Shown here: piece by piece, positions 55,361 through 63,900 of the stretch | Layout: each line of letters opens with the position of its first letter | Numbering within the stretch: the first letter of the stretch is position 1 | DNA from: Streptomyces sp. NRRL B-1347 | GTDB lineage: Bacteria > Actinomycetota > Actinomycetes > Streptomycetales > Streptomycetaceae | NCBI RefSeq assembly: GCF_000720325.1 | Contig: NZ_JOJM01000020.1 | Coordinates: 1-64,000, forward strand | Direction of reading: 5' to 3' | DNA length: 64,000 nt | Program-made: the position numbers and the translations under genes | Notes under the pieces: model-generated | The model's database searches: none | The model's input: the letters and a program-made list of their open reading frames with translations, nothing else | What the model was told of the DNA's origin: nothing

Positions 55361-56193
55361 CGCCCGGCCCCCGCGGCTCCGGCGACGGGCCCGGACCAGG
55401 CGGCGCCGTACTGCTGGTAGAGGTCGACGGTCACCTTCCGCGCGGAGCGGATGAGCATCGACTTGTCGAGCCGCCCGCGCCTGCGCCCGGCCAACTGGTC
55501 GGCGCCCGTGGGGTCGTCGGCGAGCGTGCCGACGACGCGGGCGCCGGTCTGCGCGGCCGCCAGCATGTCGTCGACCTGGTGGACGAGCTTGGCGGAGTTC
55601 GCCGGGTCGGCGACGAGGAGGACGCCGATGAGGGGCGTCGCGAGCGCGGCGGCGCCCCGCGGCCCGCCGTGCAGCTTGGCGGCCAGGGCGGCGGCGCGGT
55701 CCCGCACCCGGGCGAGGGACTCCGGCTCCGCGCGCGCCACCAGGAGCACGAGCGCGGCCTGCGGGAACAGCTCGACCACCGGGCTGTCCCCGCTGATCCG
55801 GCCGCAGTCGGCGATGACGTCGGCGGGCGCGTGCGGCGAGTCGGCGAGCTGGGCGAAGGCCCGGCCGAGCGTCGGCCAGATCCCGGCGAGCCCGGCGGCC
55901 TGCTCGGAGATGCCGAGCCCCACCAGGACGTCGAGGCCGCCCGAGAGCGGCTGGGTGTGGTCCCACAGCTGGTCGGGGACCAGGCCGCGGCGCGCGGTCG
56001 CGGCGATCGACAGCATGCCGGTGTTCGGGTTGAGCGGCCCGCCGTGCGCGGCGGCGCTGCGGTAGACCAGGTCGCCGCCCGCGGGGTCGGTCTCCGCGAC
56101 GAGCACGCGGCGCGGCCAGACGGCCGCGAGCGCGACGGACGCGGTGGTGACGCCGGGCGACCCCTTGTCGGCGGCGAGGGCGATGAGAGCCAT
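55357..56193 (-). CDS. TadZ/CpaE-like ParA-type ATPase
   Basis: 278 aa. A deviant Walker A (ALAADKGSPGVTTASVALAAVW, residues 5-26) and a Walker A' Asp (LVAETDPAGGD) show a MinD/ParA fold, here without an N-terminal receiver domain. VIADCGRI is Walker B. In Tad systems CpaE/TadZ places the pilus machine at a pole. C-terminus KVTVDLYQQYGAAWSG. ATG start; no Shine-Dalgarno repeat noted. Confidence 0.88.
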   Translation of the reverse strand: MALIALAADKGSPGVTTASVALAAVWPRRVLVAETDPAGGDLVYRSAAAHGGPLNPNTGMLSIAATARRGLVPDQLWDHTQPLSGGLDVLVGLGISEQAAGLAGIWPTLGRAFAQLADSPHAPADVIADCGRISGDSPVVELFPQAALVLLVARAEPESLARVRDRAAALAAKLHGGPRGAAALATPLIGVLLVADPANSAKLVHQVDDMLAAAQTGARVVGTLADDPTGADQLAGRRRGRLDKSMLIRSARKVTVDLYQQYGAAWSGPVAGAAGAGR

Positions 56194-56211
56194 GGGTGGT
56201 CCTCTCGCCCT

Positions 56212-56937
56212 CTAGTTGCCGGAGTCGCCGGGCACGACGACCAGGGACACCTCACCGGCGGACGCGGCGGCGGTGAGGGACGCGGCGTCGTCGGAGTCCA
56301 CGAGGAGGGTGACGCTGAGGTTGCCCGTGCTGATCGTCGAGTCGTTCTTGCTGGCGACGGTGTTCACGCGCGCGTCGGCGACGATGGGCGTGCTCCCGCC
56401 CGCGCCGCCGCGCTCCGAACCCTTGCCGCTGCCGGAGCCGTTGGTGGCCACGCGGTACGCGGCGACGGTGTCGCCCTGCTTCAGGGTCGAGGGGTACTGC
56501 CCCTCCTTGAGCGAGAGGCCGACCGTGGACTTGCCCGACGGCACGCCGCCGTCCTCGGCGAACATCTGGCCCACGACGACGGAGCCGGCCGGGATGGTGC
56601 TCTTGGCCTCGTAGTCCTCAAGTGCCTTGCGCTGGGACCACTTCACGTACTTGATCCCGGTGTCCTCGGCGACCAGGACGGACGTGATGTTCACGCCCTC
56701 CTTCGGGGATTCGCCCGCGGGGATCTCCTTGGTGGCCTTCACGACCTCGATCCGGTCACCGGCGCGCAGGACGAGCACGGTGGCGCCGAGCGCGCCCACG
56801 AGGATCAGCAGGACGGCCAGCGCGGCCAGCGCCGGTTTGCGCTCGCGAGGTGCTGTGGGAAGTCGTTCGCCGACTCCGCCCTGAGCCGATACGCCGGTAC
56901 GGTTTCCGCCCGCCCCCGTACGCTCTTGGATCTTCAC
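56212..56937 (-). CDS. CpaB/RcpC-like pilus assembly protein
   Basis: 241 aa. A cytoplasmic basic N-terminus, one helix (ALAALAVLLILVGALGATVLVL, about 36-57), then SAF domain (EVVKATKEIPAGESPKEGVNI and AKSTIPAGSVVVGQMFAEDG). The C-terminal part (ADARVNTVASKND, LVVVPGDSGN) resembles RcpC/CpaB. In diderms it works at the outer membrane; its role in a monoderm is less clear. GTG start with ggggag 5 nt upstream; first gene of the Tad run. Confidence 0.85.
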   Translation of the reverse strand: MKIQERTGAGGNRTGVSAQGGVGERLPTAPRERKPALAALAVLLILVGALGATVLVLRAGDRIEVVKATKEIPAGESPKEGVNITSVLVAEDTGIKYVKWSQRKALEDYEAKSTIPAGSVVVGQMFAEDGGVPSGKSTVGLSLKEGQYPSTLKQGDTVAAYRVATNGSGSGKGSERGGAGGSTPIVADARVNTVASKNDSTISTGNLSVTLLVDSDDAASLTAAASAGEVSLVVVPGDSGN

Positions 56938-57547
56938 GCAACCGCTCCCCGTACACCCAAGAAAAACACGTCATTTGGACACTATTGAGGCACTTCGGCC
57001 CCGCCTCGGCCGGGGTTCCCTTGACCCGTCAGCCACAGGCGCAGTGTCAAGCCATCGCACCGTATCAGCAGCACATAAGCCCCTCAAGGCGCGTTATGGA
57101 TCGCGAAGCCCACACGATCCATCGTTATTCACGCGCAATACGAGGTGCGCGGTTCCCCTTTTATGGACACACGTTCCCCGCGCTTTGAATGTGCACATGC
57201 GAACTAAGCCCCGCCACGGGGCGGAGAGTTCACACCAGCACGAGAGGACGTCCCGCGAACCGTCAGCCACAAGAGGGACGCCGCAGGCCGGGGCGGCGGT
57301 TCCCGCGCCAGACGGCGGCGATTTGAGGGATATGGACGTCAATGCACCGTCCCTGGAACGCCCTTGACCCGGCCATCACACCAAACGAGCGCGAATCCTT
57401 CGCACAACCCGCCCCGATGAAGACACGACCGGGCAATGAACCTCCTGTGTCCCTAGGGCATCTGACTGATCGGTGTGCGCAGTCCGCGCGCCGAAGCCCA
57501 AAGGGTTCAAAAGTTCAAAAGCTCGACGAAAGAGAAATTCGACCCCC
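56938..57547. other. 610-nt divergent intergenic region between the Tad cluster and a trypsin gene
   Basis: No gene can be supported. It is less GC-rich than its surroundings. It contains an atggatcg/cgatccat dyad (57096-57122, 8-bp arms, 11-bp spacer), a gccccg-cca-cggggc stem (57208-57222), and ccgtcagccaca twice (57026 and 57260). The minus-strand TAGTGT near 56975 could be part of the Tad promoter. The AT-rich end (aaagggttcaaaagttcaaaag, 57500-57521) precedes the trypsin gene. Confidence 0.6.
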
Positions 57548-58423
57548 ATGAGACTTTCCTTTCCCTCCCGTCCGAAGCGGGCCGCGGCCGCCGGTCTCGC
57601 CGGCGCCGCAGCCCTCGCCATGGTCGCCACCGGCGCCCCCGCCGCCCACGCCATCGTCGGCGGCACCGAGGTCTCCAACGACGCGTACCCGTTCATGGTC
57701 GCCGTCCTCGACAAGGGCCCCGGCAGCGTCAAGGACCGCCAGTTCTGCGGCGGCAGCCTGGTCGCGCCCGACACCGTGATGACGGCCGCGCACTGCCTGG
57801 TCGACGACGCGGGCAAGCCGGTCAAGCCGAAGACCATCCAGGCGGCCGTCGGCCGCACGGTCCTGTCCAACTCCAAGCAGGGCCAGATACGCAACGTCGC
57901 CAAGGGCGGCATCCTCGTCCACCCCCGCTACCTCCAGGGGAAGGACGCCTACGACGTGGCGTTCATCCAGCTGAGCAAGCCGGTGCGGGGCATCAGCGCC
58001 GTCAAGCTCCCCACCCAGGGCACCGACTCCCTGCTGCGCCCCGGCCAGAAGGCCACCGTGGCGGGCTGGGGCAACACGGACACCGAGCTGACGCACCAGC
58101 CGGACCGGCTGCGCCAGGTGCGCGTGCCGATCCTGTCGCACGCCGAGTGCAAGACGAGCTACGGCGAGTACGACACGAAGGTCAACTTCTGCGCCGGGGT
58201 CGAGGGCAAGGACTCCTGCCAGGGCGACAGCGGCGGCCCCATCTTCCGCAAGGTCCCCGGCCGCGAGGCCCCCCTCCTCATCGGCGTGGTCTCGTACGGC
58301 GACGGCTGCGGCGACCAGGGCGCGCCCGGCGTGTACACCTCGACGAGCTCGGCGAAGCTGTGGAAGACGCTCGGCGACACGGCCGAGGCCAAGCGCGTGA
58401 AGCGCAGCCTGCGGCGCGGCTGA
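57548..58423 (+). CDS. secreted trypsin-like serine protease
   Basis: 291 aa, family S1A. Signal peptide residues 1-35 end APAAHA, and the next residues are IVGG. The mature chain therefore begins with I36, the residue whose free amino group activates trypsin, with no propeptide visible. Catalytic H82 (TAAHC), D136 (YDVAFIQL) and S228 (GDSGGP) are present, and D222 six residues before the Ser gives Arg/Lys specificity. Three disulfides are likely from six Cys (FCGGS/AHC, ECKTS/NFC, DSC/DGC). C-terminal extension KTLGDTAEAKRVKRSLRRG is basic and has several Lys/Arg sites for self-cleavage. Weak ribosome site (aaagag). Confidence 0.95.
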   Translation: MRLSFPSRPKRAAAAGLAGAAALAMVATGAPAAHAIVGGTEVSNDAYPFMVAVLDKGPGSVKDRQFCGGSLVAPDTVMTAAHCLVDDAGKPVKPKTIQAAVGRTVLSNSKQGQIRNVAKGGILVHPRYLQGKDAYDVAFIQLSKPVRGISAVKLPTQGTDSLLRPGQKATVAGWGNTDTELTHQPDRLRQVRVPILSHAECKTSYGEYDTKVNFCAGVEGKDSCQGDSGGPIFRKVPGREAPLLIGVVSYGDGCGDQGAPGVYTSTSSAKLWKTLGDTAEAKRVKRSLRRG

Positions 58424-58443
58424 CCCGCGGCGCGGTCCTGACT

Positions 58444-58485
58444 CGGCGTGCCGGTGCCCTTGCGGCAGGGGGCACCGGCACGCCG
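58444..58485. terminator. convergent terminator after the trypsin gene
   Basis: cggcgtgccggtgccc (58444-58459) pairs perfectly over 16 bp with gggcaccggcacgccg (58470-58485), loop ttgcggcagg. It lies 20 nt past the trypsin gene and 64 nt past the DinB-like gene on the other strand. Confidence 0.85.
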
Positions 58486-58549
58486 TATCGTTTCCGCCCG
58501 CTTCGGGGCGGCCGGGACCACCATCGAGGCCCCCGGCCGCCAAGGCCGG

Positions 58550-59071
58550 CTACTCCCCCGTGACCCCGTCGATCCGCTCGCGCAGGAGATCGGCCTGGCC
58601 GTTGTGCCGGGCGTACTCCTCGATCATGTGAATGAGGATGTGCCGGAGCGAGTACGCCGTGCCGCCGTGCTCGCCGGTGGCCTCCAGGGACGGCGCGGCC
58701 GCCACCGTCGCCCGGGAGCGGTCGCACTCCGTGCGCCACACGCGGAACGCCTCGTCGGGGTCGGCGGCGTCGACGTCCCACTGCGCGGAGCCGTCGTCCG
58801 CGGGCCCCGACCAGTGCGGCTTGTCGGGCTCTCCCAGGAACACGCACTGGAACCAGCCGCGCTCGACCTCGGCGAGGTGCCGCACCAGGCCGAGCAGGCT
58901 CAACGAGGACGGCGGCACGGCCCACCGCCGCAGCCGGTCCGGGGTCAGCCCCGCGCACTTGAGTACGAGGGTCTCGCGCTGGTAGTCGAGGAAGGCACTG
59001 AGCATCGCGCGTTCGTCGGCGACACCGGGCGGCTCAGTCCGGGCATCTGTGTGACCGTCATCACTGGGCAT
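58550..59071 (-). CDS. DinB/DUF664 family protein
   Basis: 173 aa, cytoplasmic four-helix bundle of the DinB/YfiT superfamily. Likely metal His residues are in LLGLVRHLAEVERGWFQCVF and at the C-terminal ILIHMIEEYARHNGQADLLRERIDG, which is the actinobacterial DUF664 signature. Relatives include mycothiol-dependent enzymes; substrate unknown. ATG 59071 chosen over an upstream in-frame start because the extra 20 residues are not conserved-looking. Confidence 0.85.
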   Translation of the reverse strand: MPSDDGHTDARTEPPGVADERAMLSAFLDYQRETLVLKCAGLTPDRLRRWAVPPSSLSLLGLVRHLAEVERGWFQCVFLGEPDKPHWSGPADDGSAQWDVDAADPDEAFRVWRTECDRSRATVAAAPSLEATGEHGGTAYSLRHILIHMIEEYARHNGQADLLRERIDGVTGE

Positions 59072-59468
59072 CGCCCCATCATGCCGAGTCCGCCCCTCCC
59101 CCACCAGTACGCGCGCACGCCCCCGTGCCACGGGTCCCGCACAGCCGAACCCACGGGTGCTTCAGCCTGGTCAGAGCCCGGCCCGGCGCCGGACGGCGGC
59201 CGTCCGCACCCGCCCGGCGAACCCGGGGCCACGCGGCCGTTCCAGGCGCGGCTCTCCGGCTCGCGTACGCGGTCCGCGTCCTGCCGCCGCCGAAAGGGCG
59301 GTTGAGCCGGAGAAGCGTACGGCGGGAATACGTCGGAGGACGCTGCAATTCCGCCCGCTTTCTCAGCATTCCGCCTTGCTGTAAGACAGTTCACTCTGGC
59401 GAAACCACACACCCCACCGTTAGCGTCATGGCCCTTGACCGCACGCCTGTCTCATTCGGGAGCCGACC
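59072..59468. other. 397-nt divergent intergenic region
   Basis: Separates the DinB-like gene (minus) from a lipoprotein gene (plus). I see no gene. The right third is AT-richer and includes ttgctgtaagacagttcact and a possible -10 gttagcgt near 59418 for the plus-strand lipoprotein. Confidence 0.5.
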
Positions 59469-60140
59469 GTGAAGCGCCGCACTTTGCCCGTTGTCGCCGC
59501 ATTCGCCGCGGCCGCGTCCCTCTTCCTCACGGCATGCGGCGGCGGAGACGACGGCTCCGGGAGTTCCGAGGACGGCGGCAAAATCGCGGGGGCGGACGAG
59601 GGCGGCGGAAAGACGAAGGATTCGCCGTCGCCCACCGCGTCGCAGGACGGCTCGGCCGACCATCCGGCGGTCGAGCTCCCGGCCGACGTGAAGAACGTCT
59701 TCGAGAGCTGGAAGACCGGCGATCCGGTGAAGGACGCGGCACTCGCCGACGCCCGGCGCCGCATCGACGCGACCGACGCGGCGATCGCCGACGGCGAATC
59801 CGAATCCAAGGCGATTCCCTTCTACTACAAGGGAGAAGCCCTCGTCGGGGCCGCCGAGTGGATCTCCGGATTCAAGAAGGAAGGCCTGTCCGTCACGGGC
59901 ACCACACGCTATTACGCGCCGCAGGTCACCAAGCACAACGCCACCGCCGTCGGCATTCTGTACTGCGCCGACGAAAGCAAGGCGTACACCAAGAACCGAA
60001 AGACCGGAAAGACCGACAAGACGCCTGTCACCGACAAGTCGTACGTGCTCTACAACACCCGTCTCGACAAGAACAAGCAAGGCGTCTGGCAGACCACGAT
60101 GCTCAGCTCGGAGAGAGGGAACGCGAAGTGCACGCCATGA
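59469..60140 (+). CDS. secreted lipoprotein of unknown function
   Basis: 223 aa. Signal peptide with lipobox LTAC (C23), so the mature protein is lipid-anchored. A Gly/Ser/Asp-rich linker (about 24-65) precedes a domain of about 150 residues: VKNVFESWKTGDPVKDAALADARRRIDATDAAI, then YYKGEALVGAAEWISGF, TGTTRYYAPQV and VGILYCADESKAYTKNRKTGKTD. It resembles NTF2-like accessory lipoproteins of actinobacteria, but the match is loose. GTG start. It overlaps the next gene by ATGA, so both are made together. Confidence 0.75.
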   Translation: MKRRTLPVVAAFAAAASLFLTACGGGDDGSGSSEDGGKIAGADEGGGKTKDSPSPTASQDGSADHPAVELPADVKNVFESWKTGDPVKDAALADARRRIDATDAAIADGESESKAIPFYYKGEALVGAAEWISGFKKEGLSVTGTTRYYAPQVTKHNATAVGILYCADESKAYTKNRKTGKTDKTPVTDKSYVLYNTRLDKNKQGVWQTTMLSSERGNAKCTP

Positions 60141-61183
60141 TCACACGCAGGTCGTGGGCGCTGGCCGGAGCGACCGCCGCCGCCACGCTGCTGCTGATGC
60201 CGGGCCCCGCGCACGCGGACAAGTCCCCCGGCAGCGGTTCCCAGGGGAGCTCCAGCGCGGACGGCAAGCGCGAGGGCCAGGACATCGTGTCCGTCATCCG
60301 TTTCTCGGGCGCGACGCGCGGCGGCGGTGACGACGGAGGCGGTGGCGCCCTCAAGCCCGTCGGCAACTGGTCCCCGCCCGCCTGCTGGTACGAGCCGCGC
60401 ACGGCCGAGCAGTTCCGGGACCAGGTCGAGCGGAACTACGAGAACACCGTCAACTTCCCCGGCCAGCACAGCTACGCGAAGGCGGCCGTCGGGCAGTTCC
60501 GCGACAAGTACAAGGACGGCGACTACAAGAACTACAACATCAAGGAGAAGGACAAGGGCAACTGGTGGGTCGCCGTCCGCGACGAGGACCGGTGGATGGA
60601 GGAAGCCGCGCAGAAGTGCGACAAGGAGCCCTTCTGGGTCGAGAACGGCGACACGCCCCCGGTGGAGAACGCCCTCACCCCCGAGCTCCTCGCCGAACTG
60701 GCCTACAACCGGCTGCGGCTTCCCGACACGAAGGTCAGCCTCGCGCCCGAGGACACCACCAAGGTCAACCTGCCGACGTGGGCGTGGCTCGACGAGGCCG
60801 AGTTCAAGCCGGTGTCGGTGACGGCCTCCGTCGACGTGCCAGGCCTCGACCTGCGGGCCACCACCACGGCCCGGCCCGACGCGCTGAAGCTCGACCCGGG
60901 CACGGCCGACGCGCGGACGCACCCCTCCTCCGGCGAGTGCGCGCCCAACGGCGACGGCTCCATCGGCGCGCCCTACAAGAAGGGCAAGGCCGACGAGACA
61001 CCGCCGTGCGGCCTCACGTACCTGCGGTCCTCAGGCAAGGGGACGTTCAAGCTCCAGGCCACCATCACCTGGAAGATCAGCTGGTCGGGAACGGGCAACG
61101 AGGGACCCAACGACCTGCCGAGCGGCACCTTCGGCGCCGACCAGCCGGTGACGGTGGAGGAGGTCCAGTCGGTCAACCGCTGA
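60137..61183 (+). CDS. secreted protein coupled to the lipoprotein
   Basis: 348 aa. Signal peptide about residues 1-26 (WALAGATAAATLLLMPGPAHA). No membrane anchor near the C-terminus. Distinct segments: PVGNWSPPACWYEPRTAEQFRDQVE, NWWVAVRDEDRW, WLDEAEFKPVSVTASVDVPGLDLRATTTARPDALKLDPG and GTFKLQATITWKISWSGTG, the last two being beta-rich. Four Cys may form two disulfides (CWYE, KCDKE, GECAPN, PPCGL). Family not recognised. ATG 60137 overlaps the lipoprotein stop; GTG 60128 is an alternative. The pair ends at a good terminator. Confidence 0.75.
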   Translation: MITRRSWALAGATAAATLLLMPGPAHADKSPGSGSQGSSSADGKREGQDIVSVIRFSGATRGGGDDGGGGALKPVGNWSPPACWYEPRTAEQFRDQVERNYENTVNFPGQHSYAKAAVGQFRDKYKDGDYKNYNIKEKDKGNWWVAVRDEDRWMEEAAQKCDKEPFWVENGDTPPVENALTPELLAELAYNRLRLPDTKVSLAPEDTTKVNLPTWAWLDEAEFKPVSVTASVDVPGLDLRATTTARPDALKLDPGTADARTHPSSGECAPNGDGSIGAPYKKGKADETPPCGLTYLRSSGKGTFKLQATITWKISWSGTGNEGPNDLPSGTFGADQPVTVEEVQSVNR

Positions 61184-61210
61184 GGCCCTGCTCCACCGCG
61201 GCCCGGACGC

Positions 61211-61245
61211 ACGGGTTCCGCCCGCTTTCGCGTTGCGGAACCCGT
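61211..61245 (+). terminator. stem-loop after the lipoprotein/secreted-protein pair
   Basis: acgggttccgc (61211-61221) and gcggaacccgt (61235-61245): perfect 11-bp arms, 13-nt loop, 28 nt after the stop codon. No T-run. Confidence 0.65.
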
Positions 61246-61408
61246 CCGCGCGTCCCCCGAACACGCCGCCTTCATCCCCCTGCTTGACGTACCTGGACCC
61301 CAACACCGCGCTGCGGACGCGATGTTCACGCCAGCGAATCCGCTGGTAACGTCGGATGCTCCGCCGCGGGGACTCCCGTACGCCGGCTGAAGGGGCCTGT
61401 ACCGAAGC

Positions 61409-61711
61409 ATGAGCGACTTACGCCTGGACGGCACGGTCTTCGAAGACCTGCGAAAGACCTTCACCACGATCAGCGACCGCATGGACGCGGCCCGCCGCAC
61501 GCTGCGCGGCACCGACGCGACGGCCGTCGGCGCGGGCAAACTCGTGGAGGAGGTCCACGACTTCGCCGACGAGTGGGGCTACGGCATCAAGCAGCTCCGC
61601 AAGCACACCGGCGGCGCGGTCAAGATGATCGACAAGATCGACGAGGAGTTCGGCAAGCTGGACCTGGCGCTCGCCGCATCCCTGAGGTCCGCCCGCGGGA
61701 AGGGCCGCTAG
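61409..61711 (+). CDS. WXG100-like small protein
   Basis: 100 aa, no signal peptide, fully helical by composition. LRLDGTVFEDLRKTFTTISDRMDAARRTLRG, then FADEWGYGIKQLRKHTGGAVKMIDKIDEEFGKLDLALAASLRSARG forms a helical hairpin with W-G in the middle (DEWGYG), the layout of ESX/WXG100 secreted partners, though the motif is not exact WxG. ATG start; a TAACGT -10 lies at 61346. Directly followed by a larger gene, one base after its stop, so the two are probably secreted as partners. Confidence 0.65.
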   Translation: MSDLRLDGTVFEDLRKTFTTISDRMDAARRTLRGTDATAVGAGKLVEEVHDFADEWGYGIKQLRKHTGGAVKMIDKIDEEFGKLDLALAASLRSARGKGR

Positions 61712-61712
61712 C

Positions 61713-62969
61713 GTGCCGGGCAGGCGCCCCGCCTTTCCGCACATCGGCTGGGACCCGACGCCCGGAGACGTCCAGGACACCCGGGACCTCGCCAGGAAGC
61801 TGGGCGGCCTCGCGACCGAACTCGGCATCTCTGTGCGGGAGTTGGAGCGGATCGAGTGCGGGGCCTGGAAGGGCGACGCCGCGCGGGCGTTCGTCGAGTA
61901 CGTCGGTGAGGACGTGGCCCCGCTCATCCGCAAGAGCCACGAGTCCTTCCGGAAGGCCTCGCGGGCGCTGTACCGCTGGGCCGGGGAGCTCCAGGACTTC
62001 CAGGACGAGGCCGACCGTCTGGAGAAGTCCGCCGGGGAGAAGCTCGAAGCCCGCGGCAAGGCGCAGGCGGCGGCCGGGAGCGGGGGCAGCAAGGACCTGG
62101 CCAAGGCCTCCGGCGACGTCACCCACGTCACCGGCCAGGTCCACGACCTGGAGGACCGCTACGCACGCGCCGCCGAATCCATCACCAAGGAGCTCGACAA
62201 GGCAGGCGACATCGCCCCCGACGAGCCCGGCTTCTGGGACCGGCTCACCAAGGGAATAGCGGACGCGTGGGACGCCACGGGGAAGTGGCTGAAGGACCAC
62301 GCGGACACCATCAAGCTGATCGGGGACCTGCTGAGCGACCTCAGCGGTGTGCTGGGGATGCTCGCGATCATCACCGCGCCCTTCGAGCCCGTGGGCGCCG
62401 TCTTCGCGACCGCCGCGGTCCTGACGAGCGGTCTCGCGCTGGTCACGCACATCACGGCCAAAGCCGCTGGTGCCGACGTGAACTGGCTGTCCATCGGGTT
62501 TGACGCCCTGGGGACGATCCCCGGAGTCAGCGCCTTCACCAGAGGAGTCAAGGTCGCGAGCCGCGCGCAAGCGGCGACACGTGCCAGACGACTCGGCCCC
62601 GGCTTCCAGAGCGCGGGGACCGTCGGGCGGAACGTCGTGGGAATGGGTGACAACGTCATCGGCGGTATGACGCGCACCGTCCGGGGACGCCGGATCACGA
62701 TCGGTGGCCACAAGCTCGGTGGTGTGATCAAGACCGACGGTGGCCTCATGAACCGTATGAACCTGCTCACGGAGCAGACCATCCGTGGCGGACAGCTGGT
62801 CGGCACCAAGGGAATCCCCGGTCTGCGGAACATCGACTCCATGAGCAACTTGGGCAGGGGCATCGACGCCGGGATCAAAATCGGCCTCAAGGCGGTTCCC
62901 ATGTCCCTTCACGTTCAAGAGCTGATGAACCCTGGAGATCGGCTTGAGGAATCAGCGAAGGCACACTGA
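61713..62969 (+). CDS. large WXG-domain protein, putative type VII secretion substrate
   Basis: 418 aa. Residues 20-140 are helical with a WxG-type turn: LERIECGAWKGDAARAFVEYV, then LIRKSHESFRKASRALYRWAGELQDFQDEADRLE. A coiled segment follows (to 165). Residues 200-260 hold hydrophobic helices (LIGDLLSDLSGVLGMLAIITAPFEPVGAVF and TAAVLTSGLALVTHITAKAAG). The C-terminal ~150 residues are Gly-rich (GFQSAGTVGRNVVGMGDNVIGGMTR) and end in LEESAKAH. The plan (WXG head, hydrophobic middle, variable tail) matches type VII effectors, but I recognise no toxin motif. GTG start one base after the small gene. Confidence 0.65.
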   Translation: MPGRRPAFPHIGWDPTPGDVQDTRDLARKLGGLATELGISVRELERIECGAWKGDAARAFVEYVGEDVAPLIRKSHESFRKASRALYRWAGELQDFQDEADRLEKSAGEKLEARGKAQAAAGSGGSKDLAKASGDVTHVTGQVHDLEDRYARAAESITKELDKAGDIAPDEPGFWDRLTKGIADAWDATGKWLKDHADTIKLIGDLLSDLSGVLGMLAIITAPFEPVGAVFATAAVLTSGLALVTHITAKAAGADVNWLSIGFDALGTIPGVSAFTRGVKVASRAQAATRARRLGPGFQSAGTVGRNVVGMGDNVIGGMTRTVRGRRITIGGHKLGGVIKTDGGLMNRMNLLTEQTIRGGQLVGTKGIPGLRNIDSMSNLGRGIDAGIKIGLKAVPMSLHVQELMNPGDRLEESAKAH

Positions 62970-62982
62970 GAGGACCGCCGCT

Positions 62983-63900
62983 GTGGACTGGCAACTGCCC
63001 CACGGAGAGACCCTGCACACTCGGCACGAGGTCGCCTTCGCTACCGGGGTGGCTCCTAAGGTCGCTGGACTGCGTTCCTTCCGGGACCCCGAGGGGCGGG
63101 ACATCGAAGCCGAACTGACGGCCGCCGGGTGGCCGCCAGGACCCGGCTTCCAGCTCCGGGGCCGGGGTGAGCAATCGGGCGTGCGGGTCATGGACATCGT
63201 TCTGCTGGGGATCCCCCGGCTGGTCAACGCGATCTCGAACGCCACGGGCCCCGGCGGCTCCCTGGTGCAGGAGTCAAAAGGGCTTGGGCAGCCCCAGGAA
63301 CCGCATTTCGAAGCAGACGACTTTCCCGTGGTGTACGCCGCCGCGGATGCCGCGGCACGCACTCTTCCCTGGCAACTCGACCCCGCACGGCGGCCCAAGG
63401 GATACCGCACCGAGCTTCTGCTGACCGACCGGCGTCTGGTGATCCTCGCCCTGCCCGGCGGGAGCGATGCGGCTCCCTCGCAAGAACTGTGGAGCCTGCC
63501 ACGGGACGCCGTGGCCAGTGCCGAACTGATGCGATTCTCCCAAGGACCGTCCGATGTCCGGCTGCGCTTCACCGACGGGTCCTGGACCCGCTGGTACGTC
63601 CGCGATGCCGCCAGGTTCGTGAGCCATGTCCGTGGCGAGAGAAGTCCCGTGTCGCGCGACCGCCTCACGCCTCAGCAGCGTGCGCGCATCGACGAGTTGA
63701 TGTCAGATCCCCCCTTGGACATTCCCCGTTCCATGGGCAAGGCACTCCCCGTCGAGAAGGAGCCGCAAATGGAACTGCTGGCCGGTGGAGTCGTCGCCGT
63801 CCGCCTCCAGGTCCCGCTCTCGAACGGCAGCCACATCCCGGTCACCGAACACCTGGATCCTTCCGGTGCCGACGCGGCCCCCGAGGGGGCGAACCCATGA
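62983..63900 (+). CDS. PH-like domain protein of unknown function
   Basis: 305 aa, cytoplasmic. Residues ~140-215 look like a bacterial PH/GRAM-type fold: GYRTELLLTDRRLVILALPGG, then ELWSLPRDAVASAELMRFSQGPSDVRLRFTDGSWTRWYVRD. The N-terminal part (DWQLPHGETLHTRHEVAFATGVAPK) is not recognised. The position right after the putative effector gene would suit an immunity or adaptor protein; this is inference. GTG 62983 is chosen because gagagga lies 9 nt upstream; TTG 62944 would overlap the previous gene. Confidence 0.6.
   Translation: MDWQLPHGETLHTRHEVAFATGVAPKVAGLRSFRDPEGRDIEAELTAAGWPPGPGFQLRGRGEQSGVRVMDIVLLGIPRLVNAISNATGPGGSLVQESKGLGQPQEPHFEADDFPVVYAAADAAARTLPWQLDPARRPKGYRTELLLTDRRLVILALPGGSDAAPSQELWSLPRDAVASAELMRFSQGPSDVRLRFTDGSWTRWYVRDAARFVSHVRGERSPVSRDRLTPQQRARIDELMSDPPLDIPRSMGKALPVEKEPQMELLAGGVVAVRLQVPLSNGSHIPVTEHLDPSGADAAPEGANP

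Noticed and set aside
57480-57530. A tRNA-like T-arm (gggttcaaaagttcaaaagc).
   Set aside because: No cloverleaf, acceptor stem or CCA-adjacent pairing can be drawn around it.
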